64,000 nt of DNA, taken from positions 310,001-374,000 of the forward strand of contig JAHEWK010000018.1 in the NCBI GenBank assembly GCA_020740775.1, given 5' to 3'. The notes under the pieces were generated by a model that made no database searches, was not told the DNA's origin, and saw only the letters and a list, made by a program, of their open reading frames with translations. The number at the start of each line of letters is the position of its first letter. Within the stretch, counting starts at the first letter, position 1. Position numbers and translations under genes: made by a program. This DNA is from Ilyonectria destructans. Its lineage: Eukaryota; Ascomycota; Sordariomycetes; Hypocreales; Nectriaceae. Shown one piece after another: positions 55,109-64,000 of this stretch.

Positions 55109-55476
55109 CGTTATGTACACACACACACAGTTTATTTCGCCCGGTGGCTTTCAACTAAAACGGCACTAGTTGCTATTGGATATATCCATTTCCTAAGCTT
55201 TGCTATGATCTCGTAAAGCCCATACAGTGTCTATATTCTGTCGGGGACTCTAAACGCTTACAGAGTAGCCTTCAAGTTAGCTTGCCAATAATACGAACCC
55301 CACAAGAACCTGCGGAGAGATAAAAACGAAGTGGCAAAAGCAGAAAGTGGATGCTAATGGGCTTTTACGAGAGCATGACAAAGCTTGAGAAACAGATAGG
55401 TGCAATAGCAACTAGTGCTCTATCGGTTAAAGCCACCGGACGAACTAATTGTGTGTGTGTGTGTGTGTGTATAACC
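55109..55476. mobile_element. Foldback (inverted-repeat) element
   Basis: Two arms of about 115-120 bp, 55109-55224 and 55357-55476, are inverted copies (roughly 75-80% by eye), separated by about 130 bp. Shared blocks include CCGGTGGCTTT, GCACTAGTTGCTATTG, AAGCTTTG and ATCTCGTAAA-like sequence. A dinucleotide repeat sits at matching places: (AC)n at about 55117-55129 and (GT)10 at 55451-55470. It resembles a MITE or foldback element. No target duplication was identified. Confidence 0.7.
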
Positions 55477-55712
55477 CTCGTCCTCCTCTTGTTTGCGCTT
55501 GCGCGGCCCCGTGGCGGTTCCGAGACCGAGACCGAGACTGAAATGACGACACCATTTGTCGATCTATTACAGAAAGTCGCACTATTCATTGTCCGGAGGA
55601 AAAGCCACGACGCGCGCCGCGCACGTTTCCTTCTCAGGTAGAGCCTCCTTTACACTCCTTTATCGCGTGGCGACGGAGGCGAAACTCGTCGCGCTGCGCA
55701 CGGGAGACGCCC

Positions 55713-55878
55713 TTCTCTGTTCCTGGGAATAGAGCCACATTTATTGAGGAAACAGCATTGTTCTGTTCTTGGGAACAGATCAACAGCAGCAAGAAAGCAG
55801 TATTGCTCTGTTTCCTGGGAATAGAGCCTCATCAATTGAGAAAACAGGATTCCTCTGTTCCTAGGAACGGAACTTCCC
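55713..55878. repeat. 47-bp minisatellite, 3.5 units
   Basis: Units start at 55713, 55761, 55806 and 55853 (spacing 48, 45 and 47), each opening with TCTGTTCCTGGGAA-like sequence and including a GAGAAAACAG-like block. On the minus strand the array lies inside an open frame (55895-55650), where it reads as a 15-16-residue peptide repeat. Confidence 0.85.
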
Positions 55879-56294
55879 CTGGGCTGTTTTCTCAATCACA
55901 GTCGCCCTGAGTGAACGGGAAAAACTCAAGTCATTCGCTAAGGACAACGATGGGAAAATACGCGGGAATATTTGGGAGTGTGAGGACTATCGTGTCGATG
56001 TTGGATCCAAGTTGAAAGATCAGCCGAAGATGAGGGAGTGGCATTTAAAAGCCAATGACGAAGCTAAGTCAACCACTAGAACGCCTCTGGGGAACCGCAG
56101 TACCCCGTGAATTACGGCAATAAAGCCAGGAACAATTGAAGTGACTGTGCTTGGGGGGGTGACAGGGTCCACCTGCTTCCCCAGGCCCTGCTTTCCGTCT
56201 GCTCGTTCTCTTCTCTCCTTGTGAGCCAAAACATACGGTTTGTATAAATGTGACTATGGCGCCTCAGTGGCACCAATTCTGTATTATACATTGA
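55879..56294. other. 3' flank of the hydrolase gene
   Basis: No gene recognised. Confidence 0.4.
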
Positions 56295-57549
56295 TCAGTG
56301 CTTTTTCAGCCACTGGTACACCCGGCCTGCGATCTCAAGGTTGTTCTTCTCCATGAAGAACATATGTCCGTTGCCATGAATGCCCTCCTTGCCTAGATCC
56401 GCATACTCTACGTCTACGCCAACTTGCTCCAGATATTTAACGGTGCAGTAATCGTATGGCGCATGGAACGATGCTTCGCCAGTAACAACAAGTTCTGGGA
56501 TTTTACCCAGGTTCGTCAACTGCTTCGCTGGGTACTTCTGCATAATGCACTCGTCGTGATCGGCGTCGATTGCTGGCTCGATAGTTGTCTCGATATTTTC
56601 GGCATTATTGCCTACGGGTGGTTTATATCGGATCGCGAGGTCAGTGAGGCCGAAAGCGAAAGCTGGATCATTTCCAAAAGGCGGGCGGAGCGTGAATGGT
56701 GGACCAGACGGCTCGAGCTGGACAATACCCTTGACAAGGTCTGAGCGCATGTCTCCGACCCTCCAGCCTATTCAATCGTTAACCACTTCAGCGAGTCATA
56801 TAGTGTTTGGGTGAAGATACCGTATGCACCCGCCTGCGAGTGACTGATGACATAACAGTTGCCTACGAGGTCCACTAGAGCTGAATATGCCTGCGCATTT
56901 TGTTCTTCGCTTATGAAGCGGTCAGTTTGGAACTGCATCTGGCTCCTGTAGAAAGCGTCGAAAGTTGAGTCGCCAATGCGACCGGTGCCGGGCCATTGCG
57001 TGTGCAGCTTCGCCTGCGGCCATTGGTTACCGTTGTTTGCGGTGTCGGTGAAGATATCAGAGACAGAATTGGGCGAGCCAATAAACCCGATACTTCCCTG
57101 TCCGGGAAACCAGAAGGAGCGGCCGCGTGCAGGCTGGTCTGAGAGGTAGACTGTGTGACCTTTGGAGATAAAATAGGATGCCCATCCTGGCCGTCCGTCT
57201 GGAGTATCAAGGAAATTGGTGCCGGTCTGAGCCGCGCCTGCAATGAAGATAATGGGAAGTGGTGGGTTCGCCGGGGCTGGGTTAGGGGAAAGCTTCTCGA
57301 CGTAAATTTGCCCTATGATAGCTATTGATGTAGAATCGGTTGCATTGTCCTGTTTTCCAGTCTTAGATACGCGTAAAACCAGTGGGAATCGAGACTTGCC
57401 GTGGTGTTCGTGTACCGTCCGCCAACGTAGAGAACCTCGCGCTTTGGAACAATGTCCATAAGCTTGGAACTATTGGTTTGCGCATTGCCTCCTAGGAAAG
57501 CGACTTGCGTCAAATAGGTGAGAGAAGTAAAGGTACGAAGGTTGACCAT
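56295..57549 (-). CDS. Secreted alpha/beta-hydrolase (esterase-like)
   Basis: Three exons in frame: 57549-57400, 57349-56821 and 56767-56295, giving 383 residues. Intron 1 (50 bp) has a GC donor, GCAAGT, with AG acceptor; no GT donor keeps the frame. Intron 2 (53 bp) is GT-AG. A hydrophobic leader of about 22 residues ends near Gly-Gly-Asn-Ala-Gln, suggesting secretion. The fold is shown by Gly-Gly-Arg-Tyr-Thr-Asn, Pro-Ile-Ile-Phe-Ile-Ala-Gly-Ala-Ala-Gln-Thr-Gly (oxyanion region) and Asp-Gln-Pro-Ala-Arg-Gly-Arg-Ser. The nucleophile elbow is Ser-His-Ser-Gln-Ala-Gly, the catalytic His is in Gly-Asn-Gly-His-Met, and Val-Gln-Leu-Glu-Pro-Ser-Gly-Pro-Pro-Phe is present. Fungal members are called lipases or esterases without known substrate. 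Confidence 0.9.
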
Positions 57550-59202
57550 ATTAACACAATCCTGTAAGTGCTGTAAACACCTTGAGAAGGAAACGTTTGT
57601 AGGGAGAGAAGAGAAGTCCAGCTCGAATTTGTGGAAGAGGAACAGCACAAGTTACAAAGTAGCGGGGTTAGTGCATGCGGACGATCGCGTGGAGGAGCTC
57701 GTATTAGGCCCTGATTTGTAATACTTAGCTGTTGGAGAGAGACCCTGTACTAGGAAACCTTCAGTAGATTGATATCCGGACCTTAGTCATGAAGGGGGGT
57801 CAGATAACCCCTCTTCCGGCCGGTCCGGATGACCGGAAGGTCATCGCGATCATCATCAATTGGGACACTATTGCATTGATCAAATTGACCGTATCGGATC
57901 CATCAATAGCTTAACTTAGTGATGAAACGTAAATAGATAACAAGCGGCCCACTTTTATCATAAACACACACACTGACTTTTCGGTGATGGGGCCCGGGCT
58001 TTGCAGCCACTCATTTTACATCAGACAGTCAACATGTGAGGGGTGACGATGCTGGGTTTAAGCCGTTTCAAGCCCCGGTCGAACTGTGGCAGGCCGGGAT
58101 GGGCCATCAGCCCCTCCCGACCCTGTCTCCCGGGACGGATACGAAGGTAGCGGATGGGCTTACTAGTGGAGCGTCAACGGCCGTGTGCCTAGTCTGGGCC
58201 TAAGGCGAGCGTGGGTCCGGTGAGAAATACCATGGGGGATTTCTAAGTGTCAGACAGTAAACGAGATGGTACCAGGAGTGTCGAGAACGAAACGAGGCCA
58301 CCTTAGAAGGCGGGGTACAGTCCCTAATTTCGTAAGGTTTGGGCAGTCTATCCAGGCTTGCGTAGTCGATTTCTCACAGCAGTGTTGTGATGTTGCTGGC
58401 TTGAGGAGGCGCCGTGGCCAGATTAGCGCCACACGGCTCATGACTTTAGTGACAATGCGATCTTGGTTAATGCGGATGAGGACCCCTTTGTTACTCAGGC
58501 AGTTGCCGTATTCCTAAATGACCTTTTACCTCGGAAATTGTTGGGGCAAATCGAGCCTGGGTAGTCGGACCTTAAAGGCCCAGACTCCCAAGCTTCGGCC
58601 AAGGGATTTGTCTGTACGCCCCTGTTTCCAGAGGTTTCGTTGACCTTCGCCTTGCCATTGGACGTTATCTAGACTGCTCCAAATAACATAACCATCTCGA
58701 AGCTGTGAGGGAACATTGCTAAAGAGTTGTGCTTTCTCGTTCTGCTGATATTTCTTAGAAATGAAGGGAGAGAAGAGACGACGTGGGAAAACGTAAGGGA
58801 ATGGGACTGCGGCGAATGGCTTAAGGTCAGCTGCTGGAGATTGACATACCATCGTTACGAAGTTGTGTCCTGCTTTTGGTTATCAGCTCCCTTAGCTGAA
58901 AGTATATTTCAAGCTTGAGGCTCACCGCTAAGCCATCATAGTAGAACTTCATCAATCAAACAGAATGCAGGGCTGTAGCGCCCCAATCACAATATGACTT
59001 GCGGGAAGTGGGGGATGATATCCTTGAGAGAGTAGAAGATAATGATTGGTCAGACTCATAGTCTCTGCCCTGCAATAGTACTAAGATCATCTTCCAACAC
59101 AAGACATAAAACGAGTGCGTCCGCCCCCGCTCACCCACTAGCACGACCTCCGTTATACACAACCTTGCATGTGCCGTCTCCCAAACGCCTATTATATTCA
59201 CC
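57550..59202. other. Gene-free interval
   Basis: 1.65 kb without a recognised gene. Near 57810-57845 the sequence CTTCCGG ... CCGGAAG forms a short inverted repeat. ORFs such as 58266-58517 and 58526-58852 have no motif. The last 100 bp form the promoter and leader of the next gene. Confidence 0.4.
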
Positions 59203-60518
59203 ATGGCAGGCTCGAGCGCGGGGTCGTCAGAGTACCTAGCCGAGACGAATGATCCGGGTCTGGACGAGCGGGCCAGCATCGCGTTCATTGTGATTGATAC
59301 GTTTTTCCTGCTGGTGTTCTACGTGAGCCGGCATTTCAACCCCAAGGCCGTGGGAGTGTCCATGTTGGTGTGTAATACGCTGTGCTATGTGTTTTGCATG
59401 GGGAGTGCGGCGACGGGAATCTGTGAGTCTGTCCCCTCTTGTCTTCTCGCATGGGTTGTGGGCTTTAGAAGGACGATTTGAGAATACGAATGAGGCGGAA
59501 GCCTTAAGCATTGGGAAATGCTTGAGGAGAAAAAGCCTGATAGGAAGCTGCGATGGCTTACGTCAAGATTGGGAAATTCGATGAGTGAATGATAGACACT
59601 AACGCTCTGTAGTAATGGTTAAAATAGGCGGCGTAGGGTACCACGTCGCTGCCGTCCCAGTGACCACCTTTCAGACCTGGCTGCAACTATCCAAAGCCCT
59701 CGAATTCACCTACACACCCGCTGTCATGTTCGCCAAGCTTGCCGCTCTACTCCTCTACCACCAAGTCTTCGAAGTCCCGGGTTACCGTCGCGTTATCGTT
59801 GGCATCGGCGTGATTATCATCCTTCAAGGCGTGATTTCTTTTATTCTAGCGTTTTCGATTTGCCGGCCTTTCAGGTACTTCTGGACCCAGGCGGTGGATG
59901 TTAACGATGGGACTTGTGGGGACGTGATGCTTTTTTATAAAAGCTATAGCATTCCGAGTCTGGTCACGGATATGGCGATGCTGGTGCTCCCGTGGCCGAT
60001 TCTTTTCAAACTGCAAATGCCTACATCGGAAAAGATTAGCCTTATAGTTACTTTTCTGACTGCTTCGGTGTAAGTTACACACCTCGCCCCCGCTTACCTC
60101 TGCGTCTTGCCTAGATGAAGAAACAAAGTTATTAATACGACATAGGGGCATAGTAGCATGCGCGCTTCGCTTCTCCGTCTTCTTCACCGTCCCGCTCTTC
60201 TCGGACCCAACATGGTACGCCTCAGGGGGTCCTATGATCTACGCCCTCGTCGAACCCTCCATCTACATGATAGCTAGCATACTGCCCACCACGTTGCATC
60301 TCTACCGGCGAGTCCGCAGAAAAGCGCGACCAGCTGCGCAGCTGCGGAATGCGAAGAGCGACGGTAATCCGAAGAACAGCAACGGTCTTTCTCAATCGGT
60401 AGAACTCGAGCGTATCGAGAACAATGACACAAGTAGCCGCGGAATCACACGAGATGTGGATATCTGGCAGGCACATACAAATTCAAGTCAGGAGGAACTA
60501 GCTGGGGGAGTGGTATGA
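59203..60518 (+). CDS. Fungal rhodopsin-domain integral membrane protein (PTH11-like)
   Basis: Three exons in frame: 59203-59422, 59613-60069 and 60146-60518, giving 349 residues. Introns are 190 and 76 bp. The start context is TTCACCATGG. Seven helices are visible, with Tyr-Thr-Pro-Ala-Val-Met-Phe-Ala-Lys-Leu-Ala, Ser-Ile-Cys-Arg-Pro-Phe-Arg-Tyr-Phe-Trp-Thr-Gln, Asn-Asp-Gly-Thr-Cys-Gly-Asp and Glu-Pro-Ser-Ile-Tyr-Met-Ile-Ala, the conserved family blocks. The cytoplasmic tail of about 75 residues is polar with Ser/Asn-rich and acidic parts. Function unknown; family members are membrane receptors or accessory proteins of biosynthetic clusters. Confidence 0.92.
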
Positions 60519-60849
60519 GAATCGGCAGGAGTGCCATCAATCCAGGGACTAGAAACCCAAATTTAGTAACACATACAGTACAGTACATATTAATACTGTA
60601 CTCTACAGTACATACAATATCCAAAACTGGCTCATCTCGCCAAATTGTCCAAATGGGGTGCGTAGCAGTTCCAATTGAACCTAGGTGCAGACCCACTTAC
60701 CTATGCCTGATCGTCACCCTGCGCAGATCTGCGTAAGTTAGGCCACGCACTCGCCTGAGCAGATCTGCATGGGCACATTCCCGCTTACGCAGACTTGTGT
60801 GGGCGATCAATTTCTCTGCTACTGAAATCTCTTATAGAAATTTTTATAT
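60519..60849. other. Intergenic with GCAGATCTGC palindromes
   Basis: No gene. GCAGATCTGC occurs at about 60723 and 60760, with related GCAGACTTGT at about 60798. This is the unique DNA next to the truncated retrotransposon end. Confidence 0.45.
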
Positions 60850-61226
60850 ATGCTTTAAATGATTTTGCCTTTTCCAAGATCTAGCTTTTCCAGCAGATCT
60901 AGCTTTTCCAGCAGATCTAGCTTTTCCAAGATCTAACCTTTCCAGCAGATCTAGCTTTTTCAAGATGCAGCTGTTCCTGCAGCTTATTGAGGTATTGGGA
61001 AAGGTAACCAGTTGGACTAGAAATCTTAGTCTGTTTGAGTAACTGTTGACCTTTGAATGGACTGGGTATATGGTCTGTATTGTTGATACTATTGTTAGTG
61101 TTTTTTTTTTTACTGTTGAGCTTCTAGTCCCCCCTCTGGGTATGTGTGTACTAGGGCACCCTAACCTCTTGATACTTGTTTTCAACACGAGACTACCTCT
61201 ATTACTCGTAAGATCCTTTCCCAACA
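60850..61226 (-). mobile_element. LTR retrotransposon end, not RIP-mutated
   Basis: Read on the minus strand, a 234-bp LTR begins TGTTGGGAAAGG at 61226 and ends CCTTTCCCAATA at 60993, i.e. short inverted LTR termini with one change. It is followed by about 140 bp of internal sequence made of 18-21-bp repeats (AGCTAGATCTGCTGGAAA) down to 60850, where it is cut off. The same LTR end and repeats recur in opposite orientation at 62838-63150 in heavily C-to-T/G-to-A changed form. Confidence 0.82.
60868..60975 (-). repeat. Tandem AGATCTAGCTTTTCC-type repeat
   Basis: About six copies of TTTTCCAGCAGATCTAGC, some shortened to TTTTCCAAGATCTAGC, inside the retrotransposon leader. Confidence 0.9.
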
Positions 61227-61794
61227 CGGATTGCTCGGATCAAACTCTGGTTGGTCCTAGAATTTGACTTCACTTCCTTCTGAGAGACTATTCAAACTGA
61301 CTAGATCAAGGCTACCCCGGTCCTCGTGGAGCCAGCGCGATCCTTGCCTCCACGGATATCCACTCCGGAGGTTCCGCCCAAGACCGGGCCCAGAGCACAG
61401 AAGTCGTCAAGTATTCCTCAGAACCAGGATAATCGAACCCTTGGGGGGGGAGTGGCCAAAAATTTTCTCATGGTATTTTGCCTTGGCAGAGAGCTCGCTT
61501 GCCGTGACAGCCGGAACAGCCACCACAATGACAGAGCAATGGCCGCACTTCCGTGAGAGTTTCCGCCCTCATGGATGGAGTTCACACACAGTGCATCTGC
61601 TTCAACACCAGACAAGGTTTACGCACTGGATATCCGCCGGCATGTCTTTCACCGCTTGAAGACCTTAGCTGCGGGGAGCGCTGATCATACGTTGCATGCC
61701 CTATACAGCGATTATAATATTGAACTTTATAATATTAAGTGGCTTCATTGCACAGGATGTTTTCTAGCGCCGAAGGTCATGGGAGAAAAAACGC
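61227..61794. other. Unassigned interval
   Basis: Overlapping plus ORFs (61264-61659, 61326-61556, 61575-61880) without recognised motifs. A run of eight G lies at about 61443-61450. Confidence 0.35.
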
Positions 61795-62007
61795 CTAGCC
61801 CATTAAAAACGCAGCGAGTGAGGAGGCAGGATGTAAAAGTAGGCCCTCTTTCTGTAACTGCTCCGCGGCTGCCCAGATAGCCTCCTGCCGTCTCCCCGCC
61901 ATTATAGCATGATACCTGTTGTCAGATGCGAGCTTATTAGCGGTGGCGAAGCCTAACCCTTGGTTTGCCCCCGTTACGACCGCGATAGTATTGTCGGATG
62001 GAGACAT
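61795..62007 (-). pseudogene. Short-chain dehydrogenase N-terminal fragment
   Basis: From ATG at 62007 the frame reads Met-Ser-Pro-Ser, then the cofactor motif Val-Val-Thr-Gly-Ala-Asn-Gln-Gly-Leu-Gly (TGxxxGxG of classical SDRs). Next come Ala-Thr-Ala-Asn-Lys-Leu-Ala and Gly-Arg-Arg-x-Glu-Ala. Similarity ends after Leu-Gln-Lys-Glu-Gly-Leu, at about residue 52, and the frame stops at 61795. Everything downstream, including the Tyr-x3-Lys catalytic pair, is missing, so this is a gene cut off by rearrangement. Confidence 0.6.
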
Positions 62008-62837
62008 GGTGAGGAGAAAGTCTGGTGATATCGACCTCGTCATATAGATGACGCAAGAATGGCAAAGGGATAATAACTACGCACTGTCGTAGTAAATCTT
62101 ACATGTTAGAAAGCAAGACCCCAATGTCCTTTTCTGAAACTCGGGTCGGATGTAGATACATCTGCCGAGTCTATAGCCACGGACGTACCGGACTTACCAG
62201 ATGATAAGGTCCGCGGCGTCAGGTCCGCGGAGCTATTTGACTTTTATTGCTCAGTTAATTGATTTTCAATTGCCTCGGCAGCCCCACTGCTGTCTAGAGC
62301 TGAACTTTACACTGCAGGCATTAGTCGATCATTGTTTTCCAGGTTTATTGAGTTGGATAGCTCAGTATGGCACTCAAAGGTGACCCTAGAGTGTATTGTG
62401 TTTGTGTCCTCTTGATGTTTCGCCCCTTTAGGTTAAAGTTAAAGAGGTCTAAGTTAACTTAAAATTTTCCCCCTTTCTAATACAGTATAGCTCGCCGACG
62501 CCTAGCCGGGCTCTCGCCAAAGGGTGCCCGATGACCTGCCTGGGCCCAGGCGTTCCAACATGTTCCAATGAAACAATACCTCGGCAAGGCTCCACTTTAG
62601 GCGGGCTGGCTGTTGTCGCCTTTTCCTGATGCCTCGGCAGGGCTCCACTAGACATGAGTCTCCAGACGTTGCTGGGACTATTCGCATTATGTACGCTGGG
62701 GGTCAAAGGCAGGTGTCTTGGGCGAAGAGAGTATGGCATGTTAATTGTAGATAGAGGCTATACAACTACATATACTGCAACAAACTCCCTTCTCGTCTTG
62801 CATTGATTGCATCATCGAGCAGACTATCTCTTATCTA
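62008..62837. other. Gene-free interval
   Basis: No gene recognised. The phrase CCTCGGCAAGGCTCCACT (about 62579) recurs as CCTCGGCAGGGCTCCACT (about 62632). The minus ORFs over it have no motif. Confidence 0.4.
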
Positions 62838-63660
62838 CTAAGAGGTCAGGGTGCCCTAGTATATATATACCCAGAGGGGGGACTAGAAGCTTAACAGTAA
62901 AAAAGAATACCAATAATAGTATTAATAATACAGACTATATATTCAGTCTATTTAAAGGTTAATAGTTACTTAAATAGATTAAGGTTTCTAGTCTAACTGG
63001 TTACTTTTTCTAATATCTTAATAAACTATAGAAATAGCTATATCTTAAAAAAGCTAGATTTACTGAAAAAGCTAGATCTTAGAAAAACTAAATCTACTGA
63101 AAAAGCTAAATCTACTGAAAAAGCTAAATCTTAAAAAAGATAAAATTATAATAGATATAAAAGATCTATAGACCCTCTTATATTCTAGCTATCCTTATAT
63201 TCTTATATACCTTAACTAACTACTATCCCAATAGAATAAAATACCTCTCTCTTTCTATCTTATAGTACAGACTGATAAGATCTATTCTAATTATTACTAT
63301 ATCTATAGCTTTTAATTTAATCTAGAAGAATTAATAGAGATTAATCCAGCCCTTATTATAAAGCTATAAATTGCAGCTTAAAAGTTTAAACTGAAAAATA
63401 TTAAATAAATCTAAACTAATAGACCTAATAATATATATCTAGTGCAGTTACTAATCTTTAGCTGCTATACTATCTAAAAGCTAGCTAGTATAAATCTAGC
63501 TCTATAACACTGGGTTACTAAAGAGCTATACTATCTTAAGATCCTTCTTAAGAACTACTAAATAGATAGAATCCCTCCAGCAGAAAGGGAATTCCTTGAG
63601 AAATTATATTATAACTATACAGCCTGAACTATATAGCTTATAAATAAGGTGGTGTTAGTC
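62838..63660 (+). mobile_element. LTR retrotransposon 5' end, RIP-mutated
   Basis: 62838-63015 matches most of the LTR at 60993-61226 in reverse orientation. 63016-63150 matches its internal tandem repeats, and 63150-63660 continues as AT-rich internal DNA, probably the start of a gag gene, with stops in all frames. Against the intact copy the changes are almost all C to T or G to A (e.g. ACACACATAC to ATATATATAC). The first 50 bp of the LTR are missing or unrecognisable. Confidence 0.75.
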
Positions 63661-63890
63661 AACTTACAGCTAAAGAATTAATAACTATAAGAACCTAAAG
63701 GAACCGATAGATATTGCGGAGGAGGTTATGTGCTTGGTGGTTAGAAGAGGCAAAAGACTGTAATTAGGTTCACGATCAATAGACCAAGTCCCTCATCACA
63801 TTCGTGCAAGAACGTGATACAGAATTGAAACAGTAGTCAGAACAGTGATTTCAACAATGATCTCTTATCTACACCAGCACCACTATCATC

Positions 63891-64000
63891 ATGTCTTGTG
63901 AGCCCATATTTGCCGCCAATCAAAAAAGCGTAATGGCCTCACCGGCTTTTCGCTTGATAGCCTGCCTCCAGTCCCAGTCGATAGCGACGATAGGCGAGTT
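63891..64000 (+). CDS. Possible gene start running off the window
   Basis: ATG at 63891 in a CATCATC leader context opens a frame of 36 codons that is still open at the window end. Upstream 63700-63890 is of normal composition with CA-rich leader-like sequence. No motif is readable in so short a stretch. Confidence 0.25.
   Translation, partial: MSCEPIFAANQKSVMASPAFRLIACLQSQSIATIGE

Overview
The window reads as a chromosomal segment of a filamentous ascomycete (Pezizomycotina). Spliced genes have short introns of about 45-190 bp with GT-AG borders and CTNAC/CTAAC-like branch points. The protein families are typical of moulds: Zn2Cys6 regulator, anion:cation symporter-type MFS carrier, two fungal rhodopsin-domain membrane proteins, a C2H2 protein, MYND and F-box-like remnants. 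Large blocks of extreme AT-rich DNA carry the mark of repeat-induced point mutation (RIP). The species cannot be named from the sequence alone.

Layout. 1-2.8 kb: RIP-decayed repeat, a poly-C tract and a six-unit 107-bp minisatellite. 2.8-9.3 kb: low-density gene islands holding broken unknown genes, a spliced four-helix MARVEL-like membrane protein (5487-6694), an F-box-like fragment and an unknown acidic/basic protein. 9.4-14.4 kb: three small glycine-rich repeat ORFs surrounding a complete 2829-bp Tc1/pogo (Fot1-like) element with 97-bp inverted repeats and a TA duplication. 14.5-19.2 kb: further pogo-type transposase pieces and a decayed DUF6601-like gene. 19.2-29.3 kb: two AT-rich blocks (the second a roughly 4.5-kb unit with long inverted ends and a 13-residue tandem-repeat reading frame) around a C2H2 zinc-finger gene, then a hAT transposase fragment. 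29.7-34 kb: a RIP-destroyed flavin monooxygenase gene between 165-bp direct repeats, and a truncated linalool dehydratase/isomerase-like ORF.

35.2-49 kb is the intact gene-rich core: a CCCH plus RING-IBR-RING ubiquitin ligase, an aldo/keto reductase, an MFS carrier divergent from an isocitrate lyase/PEP mutase-superfamily lyase, and a Zn2Cys6 activator. The last four look like a small catabolic cluster: importer and lyase share one 614-bp promoter with CGG palindromes, and the regulator lies just downstream of the lyase. What is taken up and cleaved is not decided by the sequence.

49-64 kb: LINE RNase H remnant, RIP-broken MYND gene, two rhodopsin-domain (PTH11-like) membrane proteins with a secreted alpha/beta-hydrolase (containing a GC-AG intron) between them, a foldback element, a 47-bp minisatellite, and a matched pair of LTR-retrotransposon ends, one intact and one RIP-mutated. 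I found no convincing tRNA or rRNA gene and no CRISPR (not expected in a fungus).
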